64,000 nt of DNA from NCBI GenBank assembly GCA_905250115.1, contig CAJNOI010000154.1, positions 152,204-216,203 of the forward strand, written 5' to 3'. Below the pieces are notes generated by a model. That model searched no databases. It saw only the letters and a list, made by a program, of their open reading frames with translations, and had not been told where the DNA came from. Positions 40,268-52,571 of this stretch are shown here, piece after piece. Numbering within the stretch: position 1 is the stretch's first letter; the number at the start of each line of letters is the position of its first letter. The position numbers and the translations under genes are program-made. Origin of the DNA: Adineta steineri (lineage: Eukaryota > Rotifera > Eurotatoria > Adinetida > Adinetidae).

Positions 40268-41640
40268 CTATGAAGTAGATATTATACTATTTGTATAATC
40301 AATTAGGAGTAAAAATTGAATAAATTCAAGAATTCCTTCAGGATAATCTTTACCTTGTTGATTTTTAATACAAATATCTTCGTTATCTAATGCTTCCATT
40401 GGAGTTTTTGTTCGACTTAAAATTTGTTTCCAAATATTTTCTGTTTTAATTTCAATAATTAAATTAGGTAACATCTTATCATTCCAATCATCTTGCATAT
40501 CAACAATTGAATTTCGAATTTCAATTGAATATTTTTCATTTGTATCATTAAAATGAAAGAAAATTAAAAGATTTTGTTCTTCTGCTTTTTGATAATTGAA
40601 ATTCACTGAAACAGTTTTTAATTAAAGATTTAAAAACCTTTTCAATCGTTTGTTTTTCTGATGGTTTTATTTGAATTAATTCTAAAGCCCATTGATATTT
40701 TTCTTCTTTCAAAATCAATTGTACTTTTTCAAAAACTTGTTTTGTTCTACCACCAAATTGAATTAAATTTTCGGCGAATCCACATTTAAAGCCGATGTTT
40801 TTTCACTAAACCAATGTAAATACTGCACGTATACTCCTATAAATATAAAAAATTCTTGTAAATAAGGATGTTGTTTAAGTCTGGGTAGTAATTGAATTAG
40901 TTTATTACCAATAATTTCATCTGCTGTTAATCCTTTATTAACAAATCGAATTGTTTGATAAATTTCATTTTTTCCAACAATTGATTTTGTATATGATGGA
41001 ATTAAATATTCAACATGAAAATTTCGCATTAAATCTAATTAAGATATCCATTGTAAAGGATCTCGTGTTGTTGTACTACGTATTGCATAAATATTATCAG
41101 CAGCCAAAAGAACATTATAACAATATGATCATCTGTTTCACCTGATGCATAATATAAAACATATTTTGATTATAATTTAAAAATGAATCAATTCAACAAT
41201 TAATATGACCTGTTTGTTTATTTAAATATGTTCCAAATTGTCTTGCTGCTCGTTGAAATGTGATTGGTTGAACTAAATTCATTGTTTTATCAAGAATTTT
41301 TAATGTTTTTGAATGCATTTTCATTTGTAAAAACTGCAGCACTTTCACGTGATTCTAATGTATCAATTAATATTGAATTAGCTAAACCATATCCAATTGC
41401 ACAATGAATATCAGGTAAAACAGTTATAACTTAACAAATAATTTCAATTAAAATTTATAAAAATAAATCAAATTCTTCATTATGTTTCACTAAACCTTCA
41501 CACATTATGGTTTTGAATTAAAATAGAATTCGTTTTGTTTTATAAGATAGAAATAAAGATAAACGTTTTTTTTGTTCTATATTTATAGAAGAATGCAAAG
41601 TTCGTAAATAGTCTTCTCTTTTTTTAATCATTTAAAAAGA
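40268..41640 (-). pseudogene. Decayed alkyl/aryl-sulfatase (metallo-beta-lactamase fold) gene
   Basis: Several frames on the minus strand together read as the SdsA/BDS1-type alkylsulfatase family. Visible pieces, N to C: GLVKHNEEFD and PDIHCAIGYGLANSILIDT (near 41500-41390); RQFGTYLNKQTGHINC (near 41250); LIPSYTKSIVGKNEIYQ, NKGLTADEIIG and KQHPYLQEFF (40850-41000); KYQWALELIQI (near 40690); and an SCP2-like end with NIWKQILSRTKTPMEAL (near 40430). At least four frame changes and stops separate the pieces, so no long product is possible. Intact relatives cleave alkyl sulfates to alcohol and sulfate and are mostly bacterial and fungal. An ancient horizontal origin is plausible but cannot be shown here. 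Confidence 0.75.
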
Positions 41641-41643
41641 AAT

Positions 41644-41711
41644 CAAGAGGGTGTGGGTGTGGGTGTGGTTTTGATTAAGAATATACCCACACCCACACCC
41701 ACACCCTCAAA
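41644..41711. repeat. TGTGGG-type palindrome, near perfect
   Basis: GAGGGTGTGGGTGTGGGTG against CACCCACACCCACACCCTC, with a loop of about 22 nt. Confidence 0.92.
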
Positions 41712-41934
41712 ATACTTTTGGATCAAATAACGCCCGAAGAATCATATTGTTTGCAATCTGAATATTATGGTGTCAACAGAAGGGGTATAGCATCACGTGT
41801 AGAAGTTTAAGCATGGATGTTGTTCGAAGATTACAAACCAGTTCAACGATTATGGCCACTTATAAAATCTTATAAATATTCATAAATAATTTTAATGAAA
41901 TTTTAACAGCGAAAGTAATTTCTTTTTATTTTAG

Positions 41935-42376
41935 ATATACATCTGATGCATGGTAAGTGCCGACAACAGATACCAACAGTTGAAAGTAGTTAGTGTTAGT
42001 TTATTCTAAAAAAAAGTATTCATAATATTTTGATCTTCGATTGAGATCAATTCTTTATAATTCTCATTTACATTCAAGGAAAATAATATTTATCGATAAA
42101 TTTCCTTTATTCATAGGACCTGGGGTGCAATTAATCTACCAATTGGTAATTATTCACTTTTGTTTCGTGTGTTTAATGCAGACATCATCAGCGATAATAT
42201 TGCTATTGTTCCATGTGTTGTTATAATAAGAATCATACTAATGAATCAGTATATCAACACGGAGAGTGCTGGTAACCATATTTCTTCAATTTCTTATTTT
42301 TTTTCTTTGTATAGTACAATTAGAATATGTTGTAATAGACTATGCATCATTTAATAAGTGTTATATGTATGTTTAA
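41935..42376 (+). CDS. Unidentified gene, last four exons
   Basis: Four short exons fit together with GT-AG sites and matching phases: 41935-41952 (18 nt), 42117-42145 (29 nt), 42182-42271 (90 nt) and 42315-42376 (62 nt, ends TAA). The introns are 164, 36 and 43 nt. The joined reading begins YTSDAWTWGAINLPI and ends ASFNKCYMYV, 65 residues in all. Four phase matches are unlikely by chance, but upstream exons are not resolved; an open stretch at 41720-41880 (EESYCLQSEYYGVNRR) has a stop in its frame. Family not recognised. Either the end of a real gene or a partly decayed one. Confidence 0.42.
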
Positions 42377-43349
42377 CTTATCTTGGATAAGGATAGATTC
42401 CGATCAATTCGAGTTAAGTTTTTGTGATTTTCAAATGTAAATTCTGTTTTGTTTTTTTCTCATTTCATGGTCAGTATCATATTACATGTTAAAAGATAAC
42501 TTTTTAAATTATTTTATTGTAATCCATCCTAGCTATTTTTTAAAGGTCTTCTTCTTCTTTGTATTAAATGAATTGTAATAGATACTTTTCATAACGCGGA
42601 GAAAGAATCCAAACATACCAATTTCGGAGTTAAAATAAAAAGATAAAGAAGAACTGAATATAAGAAGATGGTTATTGTTTAGTCTTTCATTTTTTTTTCA
42701 AAACAAAGACGACATACTTATACACAATCAATGGTATGGAAATTATTTCATAAGAGTCAGAGGAGAAGTTTTAAAACATCGAAGATATGTAAAAAAAAAA
42801 GAAGAAGATTTGAACCGTGTTTGAGAGGATCATATAAATTTTATTACTCGATTTTATTTGGATTATAACTGCCAGTTATCTTTCAAAGAAGTTGTTGATA
42901 AGATATTCTGTAGGCTTTGAGGTCTTAGCTAAATCAAGGATCCATTCATAGTTAGATAAACCAGTGAAAGCGCAATCAAGTATCACTATTCGAAGAAAAA
43001 TATTTTCCAATTAAAAATTTACTTATCTAAAACTTATTTTCTTTGCACAAGAAATGTTATTCCCTAAATGACTTCCCAATTCTAAGTGCACTTACAGTTA
43101 TAATTAGTAGTACTCTTAATTTTGAGTGTGAGAAATGAAGCATTCTTGTAAAAGTGTACTCATATTTGTGACTTAGCTCGAAAGAATTCTTTAGTCAAAT
43201 GGATCTTATAGTGATAACTTCAGAATGTTTTCTTCACGAATTCAGATGCGAGCAACTACATCACGCGATTTCTCTAATATAATTACTGTTTTCCAGGAGG
43301 AATAAACAATATTTTTCGTAAGTAGTGCACTTCTAATATTTGTTCTTCA
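42377..43349. other. Intergenic, no feature seen
   Basis: AT-rich, without a palindrome copy, which is uncommon in this window. Confidence 0.5.
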
Positions 43350-46300
43350 ATGGTTTTTACCTTTTCAGAACCACAATCAACGTCACGAGGAAGAAAAGTA
43401 ACGATTACAGTATCATCACGGCCAACACTTGGGAAGCTACCTAAACCTAATTACCAAAATATGGAATATAAAAAACTTCTTATTGGCAAAGACGAAGAAG
43501 ATGTGGAGATGGCTACAAAACGAGCAACTGCATATGATGCATCACCAGAATGCAAAGTAGGTGTTGTTGTGTTCAGGGGTGCTGGCGTAGTATTAGCACT
43601 GCATTATTCTAATGTAAAGCTAGCACCTCTAGTTCTGTTGTATCTGAGTTTTAGCCAGAAAAGTAGATTACTTATGTGCATGAGTATGTCAGAAAAAGTT
43701 ATGAAATGGAATAACTATTTTAGAAAAATCAAAAGGATAGTTAATTCTATATGTAGTAAATAGTGTTTTTGTAAAATTCGTTTTGTGAAACATGATCTGA
43801 AAGAGAGTAGTGAATTGCTTGGATAGAAAGGAAAAGGTCATTTGTGCACTAGACCATATTGAGGGTGTGGGTGTGAGTAGGTGGGGACACGGAATAAATT
43901 TCATACCCTTACTCACACCAATACCCACACTCTTGACATAAATAAATTCGTTTTGTAAGAAATTCTTTGTTGAAAACAAAGATCTGAAAGAATTATTTTC
44001 ATTGTATAAAAGACAGATGTGAAGAATGTGTAAGAAGAGCTTTTTCAGTGTTTTTCCGTTAAGAACAACGGATAAAATCTTATCTCAACAAACAGAAATA
44101 AATAATAGATATTTTTTTGTTTATGTAGAACAAACTTCAGATAATGTCAATGCATTTCACGTTTCCCAATACTTTTTACTAACAAGTTCTTTTTTTCAAT
44201 AAATTTATTTTCATCGATAAGAAAAAAATCATCCTAAATCGTTGCATTATTTTTAATGTCATCTCAAACTAAAATATTCTACATAGAAATGATTAATTCA
44301 AGTTGAATTTTTATTTATAGAAATATAAATATATAGAATCAAAATCAAATCTCATTGTTTTTTTATTTTACTTGTTTTTCTGAGAATTTTCACATAGGAT
44401 TAAAAAAAAATTGTTAAACATTCTTATCTTTCTTCAGCATAAAATAAGTTTTAAAAATAGATGAAATATTCATTCTCGAAATAAAATATTTCTGAAAGAG
44501 ATAAAATTTTCTTTATTATTATTCGAAAAAAGATTAACAAATTCGGTGGTTAGTTACGAGAACAATCAACACTTTTTAAAGAATTCTAAATCAATAATTT
44601 TTCTTTAATATTTAGCCTGAAACAGAGAATAAAAACAATATTAGACGATCTACTCGTCCACAAACAGGATCGTAAGTATTTGATTTATTTATTCGAAATA
44701 TATCTATGATTTTAGATCTTTATTTCATCGGAAACCAATATTGATTTTAATTATCGTTGTTGTTTTCATCCTAATAACTGTCATTAGCATTACAAGATGG
44801 ATTACTTTCACTAAAAAAGCCAAAACAACAATGAATGGTAAAGTCTTGTTATAAAAGAAAAAATAAGAATTGATATATTTCTTGAGCATGAAATAAATAA
44901 GCTTAACGTAAATTCCAAATCTGTAGCTCACTTACGCATACATATTCTACCTAATGATATTTGAAATTATATAGTCGCCCAAAAAAAATTAATAATTACA
45001 TACAGAAGAAATCTGTTCCTGAATGAGAAGTGGTATTTCCAAAACAGAATAATAGTACTCAACCCCCAGAAGTAATACTCTCAAAACAGAACAAAAGTAT
45101 TCAGTACTTGAAAGGATGATTTTCATAACAGAACAATTGTGTTCTATTTTTGGGAGTTTTGAGTTGTGAGTATATTAGACGAATCATCCACATCCTCAAA
45201 ATATTTTATTTCATAAATCATCTCATTTCTCTTATTTTAATGTTGATTTACTAAGAAAACTACAACATAACATTTATTTCTAATTGAAATATTTTGAATG
45301 TTTATTCATTTATTTTATTTTGTACAAATTTTTCAATTCAAATTAGTTTTTTTGTTGATAAGTTTTCTAAAACATTTTTTTTCAAGTTTTTACTGAACAA
45401 AAAAAATCACAAATATCAAACAAAATTTGATTTTTCATTTAATATATTTATGAACATTTTATTCAAAGTTATTCTTTTCTCTTTTCTTAGATGAATAACA
45501 AGTTTTCTTTTTTTTATCAAAATCTTTTGTTTTCATCTTTTTCTAGAACCGAAATTCAACAAATGGAAACAAAATGCCATCACTGTGGCTGGTGGAAATC
45601 GAAAAGGACAAGGATTAAATCAACTTAATTTTCCTTATGGAATCTTTATTGATCAAAAGAAAACTATTTTCATTGCTGATTGTTGGAATCACCGTATTGT
45701 TGAATGGAAATATAATGCTAACCAAGGACAAATCATTGCAGGTAGAAATGGTGAGGGAAACCAAACGGATCAATTGAATTATCCATCAGATGTGATTGTT
45801 GATCAACAGAATCATTCGATTATCATTGCTGATCATGACAACAGACGAGTGATTCAATGGTTAAATCAAAATGAAAAAATTCTTATTTATAATACTGACT
45901 GTCATGGTTTGGCAATAGATAAAAATGGATTTCTTTATGTTTCTGATCCTAAGAAGAATGAAGTGAGACGATGGAAAATGGGAGAATATAACAATGAAGG
46001 AATTGTAGTGGCTGGTGGAAATGGAAAAGGAGATGAACTCAATCAATTCGATTGGCCTACTTTTATCTTTGTTGATGAAGATCAGTCTGTTTACATATCA
46101 GAGTTGCACAATCATCGTGTGATGAAATGGGAAAAAGATGCAAAAGAAGGAAGAATTGTGGCTGGAGGAAATGATGAAGGAGGAAAACTCAATCAATTAT
46201 CTCATCCTCAAGGAGTAATTGTTGATCATTTTGGTCAGATTTATGTGGCTGATAGTGGGAATGATCGAATAATGCGTTGGTGTGAAGGAAAAGAAAAAGG

Positions 46301-46445
46301 TGAAATTGTTGTTGGTGGGAATGGTGCAGGAAATCAATCAAATCAACTGAATCATCCCATAGGTTTATCTTTTGATGATGAAGGAAATCTTTATGTTGCC
46401 GATTTTGGAAATGATCGAATTGAAAAATTTGAAATAGTTTTGTGA
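43350..46445 (+). CDS. Single-pass membrane NHL-repeat protein
   Basis: Exons 43350 (or 43369, after TTTTCAG)-43556, 44616-44671, 44716-44837 and 45547-46445; phases agree. The N-terminal part is polar (GRKVTITVSSRP, LIGKDEEDVEMATKRA). A membrane span, ILILIIVVVFILITVISI, is encoded by exon 3. The extracellular part is an NHL beta-propeller of six blades (QLNFPYGIFIDQKKTIFIAD, VAGGNxxGxxxNQL and similar). It begins KFNKWKQNAITVAGGN, a start typical of bdelloid NHL membrane proteins. NHL propellers bind protein or carbohydrate, and the ligand is unknown. The start is uncertain: ATG 43350 is in frame, but a polypyrimidine tract and AG follow it, so an earlier exon may exist. Palindromes sit in introns 1 and 3. 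Confidence 0.82.
43855..43935. repeat. TGTGGG-type palindrome in NHL gene intron 1
   Basis: TTGAGGGTGTGGGTGTGAG against CTCACACCAATACCCACACTC. Confidence 0.85.
45158..45201. repeat. TGTGGG-type palindrome in NHL gene intron 3, very worn
   Basis: Only the right arm, CATCCACATCCTCAAA, is clear. Confidence 0.4.
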
Positions 46446-47738
46446 ATAAACTTTCGGTTTTGAAATAAAAAAAAGTGTTTTTGATTGTTTTTCTTTAAAA
46501 TTTAATTTAATTTAAGAATTCTGATTAACAAATTTTATCATTTTCCTACTTTATTTGATTTGATTTTGAAAAGATTTGTAATAAAAATTAAATCAAAAGA
46601 TGAAAACAAATTTTATTTAAAATTTCAAAAGAAATTAATAAACATTTTTATTGGGATGAAAACAAAACATGAAGAAAATATATGAAACAAAATCGAAAAT
46701 GAATAAAAGTCCTGTGAATGTTACAAAATTGAAACTTGATTTTTAATTAGAAAGAATCTTGAGGGTGTGGGTGCGAATAGAAAACAATCAAGTACTCTCA
46801 CGCCCGTGGCACATCTCTGAGGCAATCTCACAATGATTTACCCAGGCTTAGTTAGGATAAAATTTGAGGACTTCGCTAAACTAAACTAAAATCTTGTATC
46901 TGAGCGTATTTGCATCCACGTCTAGCTATCTAGTTCTACTGCCTGCAAACATTGCCTGTTTGCAGTTGATTAACGATAGTTTAAAATAGTACAAAAGTAT
47001 ATGAATAAATGAAAAAGTACATTTTTACAATAACAAGCACAGAATGACGTCAATCATTTATCGATTCTAGCAAACAAAATAATGAATAAATATTATTCTC
47101 ACTTTCTTGTCTTATAAAAAGTTTCATTTCTATTGACGCTCGGAAAATTATGCATTGCGTTCTTTAATATTTCTTTCTTCAAACAATTTTACAATATTTG
47201 AAAATAAGGACGACATAATCGTTCAAAATAGTATATCTTTTCTTGATCTTAAATTTTTTATTAATAGTTTCCGTATGAAAAAAGAAAACAAAATTCATCA
47301 TTTCTGTGAAAGAATTTCTTTTTTTTCTTCTAATAATTGATATACAATATATTGTGTGACACATATTTTATATCCGATTATTATTTACTTGGAGCCGATG
47401 TAATGTGTTGTCCGGAATTTCCAGTATGATAAAGTAAAAGAAAAAGATAGTTTTTATCGAGAAATTTATTAAATTTTTCTCGGCAATTTTTGTCCGTTTA
47501 TTAAGGCACATTCAACGTCATAGACTTTGAAACCAATCAAAAGTAACAAGTTACTAAATGCGAGAGTGGATGAAAAGAACGAGAAATATATAGAACAATA
47601 AATTGTTAGTTTCATTTCATTTCTACTTCGATTAAATAAATAGGTAGAAATATTTTTTTTGACGATCTTTACCTTAGTATCCTCATCAATTATCATTATT
47701 GAACAAGGTGAAAACGAACAGTAATTCGTTTTTTCACA
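46446..47738. other. Intergenic
   Basis: One palindrome (46758-46808). No gene or small RNA could be supported. Confidence 0.5.
46758..46808. repeat. TGTGGG-type palindrome, right arm short
   Basis: CTTGAGGGTGTGGGTGCG against CTCTCACGCCCG. Confidence 0.65.
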
Positions 47739-50700
47739 ATGGTAACCATTGGTAGGCCCAATTTATGGTTAATTTTAATCATTATTGGGCAAGTATCAGG
47801 TAAACACTCAATATATTTTCTGTAGTTTCATAAAAATTAATCATTAGGCTGAATTCGAAAAAATCGAGACATCAGGGTGTGGTTAGTGCGGGTACTCTCC
47901 GTTTTGCTCTCACTCACATTTGAATTTATTTAGAATCATAATAATTCCTTCGATAAAAGAATTAAATTTTTCATTTCAATAGAATTAACTCTATTTTTCT
48001 TTGATACTTTAGCTGTTTCTTATAATCAGCCAAAATTTTGCTCGAATGTTTCATGGAATCAAAATGCCACAATTTTTGCAAATAGCAGCACAATAGGTAC
48101 AACTCCTTACAGCATTTTTATCAATACCGATAACACCGTCTATGCGCTTAATCGAATACATAATCAAATTCAGATGTGGCTTAATGATAGTATGAATCTA
48201 ACCAGGACAATTTCTGGCGGTTTTTCAAATTCATGGAGCCTCTTTGTGACAACAAATGGTGATATTTATGTCGATAATACCAATACAAGCAGTTCCGTAG
48301 ACAAATGGGCATTGAATTCAAACAGTAGTGTACCTGTAATGTATGTTAGTAGTGCATGTTACAGTCTCTTCGTTGATATTAATGATACTTTATACTGTTC
48401 AATAAATGCTCTTCATCAAGTTGTTACAAAATCACTTAACAGCGTTTCAAACATGACAACCATTGTTGCTGGTACAGGCTGTCCAGGATCTATTTCGAAC
48501 ATGCTTTATAATCCTCGTGGAATCTTTGTTAACACTAACTTAGATTTATATATAGCAGATTATACTAATAATAGGATACAATTGTACCAATCAGGACAAT
48601 TAACTGGAACAACAGTAACAGGAGTTACATCCGTAACTACTACAATTACACTCTTTCAGCCAACTGGAATTGTTCTTGATGCAGACAACNNNNNNNNNNN
48701 NNNNNNNNNNNNNNNNNNNNNNNNNNNNNNNNNNNNNNNNNNNNNNNNNNNNNNNNNNNNNNNNNNNNNNNNNNNNNNNNNNNNNNNNNACACCCTAAAT
48801 TTATCTAATATTATACACATTTTGATTGATTTATTTTTATTGAGTAGATAATTCATCGACGATAACATCAATATACTCATCCATGTTAACACCAAAACAT
48901 CAAATATATTCACGCACTGGTTGTGATCTCTTAAATTACTATTATGAAGCCATAAAAATAAACACTAATGAAAGCCTATATTACAATCTTAGTATCAACA
49001 GTAGTATTGATACATATAGCTACATCTACAGAGAGAATTTCTATCCATTCAGTCCATCTATAAATCTAATGATGGATATTCACTACCGTTTCACCAGTGT
49101 TCAATCTGCAATCAGAGTTCTTTTTCGCTCCGATACTAGAAATATATTGGTTGTGACAACATCTTATCCAAATATAACCGAAAAATTCTCCATCATTGTG
49201 TCTGGTTTGAATAACATCAATTTCGAACGTATAAGTGAGTATCTATACTATTTGTAAAAAACGGTTGAAATTCTTGAGAGTGAGGGTAAAATTATGACAA
49301 CACCAAAACCCTCAAGATATAAACTGTTTACATCATCTAGAACTTGATCAGTTTTGATTGACTTATTTTTTATCGAGCATAGATACTTCATCAGTTGTTC
49401 AATCAATCTACTCGTCGGCATTAACAAGCAATCATTCAATGTATTCTTTTAGTGATTGTGATATTTTAAATTACTATCATGAAGCCATACAAGTTAATAT
49501 AAATGAGAGTGGTTATTATACTTTTGCTAGTAACAGCAGTAACACTACATATACCAAAATGTACAAAGATAATTTCGATCCGCTCAAGCCATCAATGAAT
49601 TCAATCTCCAAAGATGATGATAGATGCAATCCCCATCAATTCAGAATCGCAGTTTATCTCGAGGTTAATATTACATATATATTGGTTGTGACAACATATT
49701 ATCCATATGTAACAGGACCGTTCTTAATCATTGCATCTGGCTTACACAATGTCATTCTCGAACGTCTAAGTAAGTATCGATACTATTTCTGAAAATTAGT
49801 GGCTCTTGAGGAGTGTGGATGTGAGTCTGGGTCCGAATGAGGGAATATCTAATCTGGGCTCACACTCACACCCTTATTTTTATTAATTAGATAGTTCATC
49901 AATTATTCGATCAAAATATTCATCAGAATTAACTGCAGATAGTCAGATATATGCTCGAACTCTTTGTATCAAAGCACAGTATTATTATGAAGCTATACAA
50001 GTTAATGTGATCAAAGATGGATCCTATACTATTTTAAGCAAGAGTCGTATCGACACATACGGCTATATCTACAAGAACAGTTTCAATCCATTCAATGCTC
50101 TTGTAAACTTAATGGCGTACAATGATCACAGCTGCGCTAATGATCAATTCAGACTCACAGTCAATCTTGAGGTCGGTATTAAATACATATTAGTGGTGAC
50201 AACAGAAGCAGCAGGCAACACAGGAGCATTTGAAATCATCGTATCTGGACCAACGAACGCCAGTTTGGAACGTATTAGTGAGTACTCATACTATTTTGTC
50301 ATTGTTTTAAAACAAGTACCAAACAGAAAACATATAACTATGTACTTTATTTAAAATTTAGATGACAGAAAGTATTTTTATTGAACTTTGCTAGAGTAAT
50401 ACCGGGTGTGGGCGAAAGTGTAAATGAGGGTAATAGAGCACATAACTTGTTTACACCAAAACCCACACCCTTAAAAGTTTTTAATTTTTTTTTTCATTTC
50501 CATAGACAAAACTCATGATAAATGTGTTATCGGTGGTCCATGCAATAGTCAAGTTAAAGGTATTGGTTTAACTCTTGATGATATTTTACGTTATGAAATC
50601 AATTCAACGATGACATTATATAATCAACCATTAACAGTAAAAATAAGTGTTGCCTTAACAATGATTATGTTTGTTTTGGGTTTAATTAATGGTATTCTCT

Positions 50701-51575
50701 CTATTTTCACATTTCAAAATGAAAGTTTACGAAAAGTTGGATGTGGAATATATCTCTTAGCGTCTTCAATAACTTCTCTTCTTACAATTTCAATGTTTAC
50801 AATTAAGTCTTGGTTTGTTATTCTTACTCAAATGAATTCATCAATTTCTCTATCTGTTCTTCGAGGTGGTTGTATTTCTATTGAACCTCTATTGAAAACT
50901 TTTCTTTATTTTGATACATGGCTTAATGCTTGTGTTGCTATTGAACGAGCAATGCACGTTTATAAAGGAGTTAATTTTAATAAAGAAAAAAGCAAATGTT
51001 GTGCTCTACGAATTATATTTATATTACCATTTTTCATCACAGCTACAGTCATTCATGAACCTTTACATCGTGATATCTTCGAGTATAACGTAACAACCAG
51101 CAAGGATCCAACAAAGATAATAGAAAGATATACTTGGTGTGTAGTAAAATATTCTCATTCAGTTCAAGACTTCAATACAGCTGTTCTTTTCATTCATCTT
51201 ATTGGTCCATTTATTGCTAATCTCTTTTCTGCTTTATTTATTATCTTTGGTACCGCCCGACGACGATCACTAGCTCAAACTAATCAAAGTTACACGGAAC
51301 ATATTCGTAAACAATTACATGAACATAAACAATTATTGGTGAGTCCAGCAATATTACTCATTTTATCAATGCCACGTTTAATTATTTCATTATTATCTGG
51401 ATGTGTGATTGTATCTGATAATATTTGGTTATATCTTAGTGCTTATTTTATTTCATTTATTCCATCAATACTTATCTTCATTATCTTTGTTATTCCATCC
51501 AAATTGTACAGAAAAGCATTTAAAGATTCGTTCAAAACTTGGCAACGACGAACTCGCAATTGGATAAATTCTTGA
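47739..51575 (+). CDS. NHL / PPC-like repeat / 7TM orphan receptor (contains assembly gap)
   Basis: Exons: 47739-47799 (signal peptide, NLWLILIIIGQVS); 48013 to at least 48689 (NHL-type propeller: YNPRGIFVNTNLDLYIADYTNNRI); then, after the gap, 48848-49234, 49383-49769 and 49891-50277; then 50506-51575. The three middle exons are each exactly 387 nt, phase 1 at both ends. Each encodes one copy of a PPC-like beta-sandwich (Cys, NYYxEAIxVN, YxYIYxxNFxPF, YILVVTT, FxIIxSG, ERIS). The last exon holds a short Cys loop and seven membrane spans (ISVALTMIMFVLGLINGIL onward), with IPSKLY at TM7. The receptor would display a propeller and tandem adhesion-like domains outside the cell. Part of the propeller is lost in the gap. 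Ligand unknown. Confidence 0.82.
47870..47920. repeat. TGTGGG-type palindrome in receptor intron 1, worn
   Basis: CAGGGTGTGGTTAGTGCGGG against GCTCTCACTCACATTTG. Confidence 0.5.
48690..48789. other. Assembly gap (100 N)
   Basis: Exactly 100 N, a placeholder size. It starts inside the propeller exon and ends beside ACACCCTAAA, which looks like the right end of a palindrome copy. Confidence 0.98.
49272..49318. repeat. TGTGGG-type palindrome in receptor intron
   Basis: TTCTTGAGAGTGAGGGT against ACCAAAACCCTCAAGATAT. The core is worn; the ends are kept. Confidence 0.65.
49804..49876. repeat. TGTGGG-type palindrome in receptor intron
   Basis: CTTGAGGAGTGTGGATGTGAG against GCTCACACTCACACCC. Confidence 0.75.
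50402..50476. repeat. TGTGGG-type palindrome in receptor intron
   Basis: CCGGGTGTGGGCGAAAGTG against ACCAAAACCCACACCCTTAA. Confidence 0.75.
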
Positions 51576-51699
51576 CTTATTTTTAAATTAATTTTGAACT
51601 TTCAAAACATAAATCTAATGATAAAATATTTTCGTTGTATTATTCATATGCACATCCTTACTATTCTCTGGTTTCTATTGCACATAACTTCATGATTAT

Positions 51700-51792
51700 T
51701 CGAGGGTGTGGGTGAGTGTGAGCGTAGATAATTATTGAACCATCTTGCGATGTGGATGTGGGTGAAAAAAAGATGCTACACTACTTTCAAGA
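51700..51792. repeat. TGTGGG-type palindrome, possibly two fused copies
   Basis: CGAGGGTGTGGGTGAGTGTG is followed by CATCTTGCGATGTGGATGTG, both G-rich. Only a weak C-rich arm (CACTACTTTCAAG) closes it. Confidence 0.5.
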
Positions 51793-51843
51793 ATTTAGAA
51801 TGTCTTATGGTAGAGGACACACTCTTTTGGTTTATTCCTTCTT

Positions 51844-51917
51844 CGGTGGGTGTAGATGTGGTTGTCCATAAGATATTGCTATAATATTATTGCACCTGCA
51901 CCCACACCCACCCTATA
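51844..51917. repeat. TGTGGG-type palindrome
   Basis: GGTGGGTGTAGATGTGG against CCTGCACCCACACCCACC. Confidence 0.8.
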
Positions 51918-51957
51918 GTCAATTTGGCTTTGTTACTCAGAAAATTGGATTTATCAG

Positions 51958-52293
51958 GAAGTTTTAGATGTGAATATAGTATCTCTTCGAGAGTCAAGTA
52001 TCTTAGATAGGTTGAAAAATAAATGGTTTCAATTAAACTATTGCTCTCACGCATCTGAGACATCTGATGACGCATCAATCGTAACAATGGCTGGTTTATT
52101 TATTATCTTTGGAGTTATTAGTATTCTAGCACTTTTAGTCTTCATAATATGGCTTAGTTCAATCATTATAATACCTCATTTGTCAGCACATGCCGAAAAA
52201 ATTCCTGTTTACACACGCCCAACTCCCATTCAATGTTACATTGTGCCAACTTCTTCCGAGGACTCGATTTCTCAAATATATACCAAGTTTTAA
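51958..52293 (+). pseudogene. Orphan terminal exon of an ionotropic glutamate receptor
   Basis: After an acceptor (ATTTATCAG ending 51957) the frame gives 111 residues ending in TAA. It reads ILDRLKNKWFQLNYC, then TMAGLFIIFGVISILALLVFIIW and a short tail. This is the end of the S2 ligand-binding lobe (L-x-x-LKNKWF), the Cys, and the M4 membrane span of iGluR-family subunits. None of the earlier domains (S1, pore, rest of S2) lies between the previous gene's stop (51575) and this exon; that interval holds only palindromes. So it is a relic, or the rest of the gene was moved or lost in assembly. Confidence 0.6.
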
Positions 52294-52571
52294 CGTACTT
52301 TTGAACATTTAGAACAATCATCTTACATAGTTTAGGTTTTAAGCGCAGTAGTTAATTAGTGCTTTAGTAATTCAAAAAGTAAAATAAAATAAAGAATCAT
52401 ATCTGTTGTTTCATTAAGGTGGAAAATCTTTCTATATGTATTACTGATTTGACGTTTTCTACAATGCGCTATATGAAATTTCTTTAAAAATATAAGAACA
52501 AAATGATCTAGTGCGTAATAAAACATGGTAGTTTCAAAATAACACATTGACAAACGAAGTTGTTTTTATCT

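Noticed and set aside
42041-42354. Two overlapping single-exon frames of 61-64 codons
   Set aside because: They read through clear GT-AG introns; the spliced four-exon reading is better.
46800-46980. Possible small structured RNA
   Set aside because: No match to U1, U2, U4, U5 or U6 signature words and no clear promoter or stem set.
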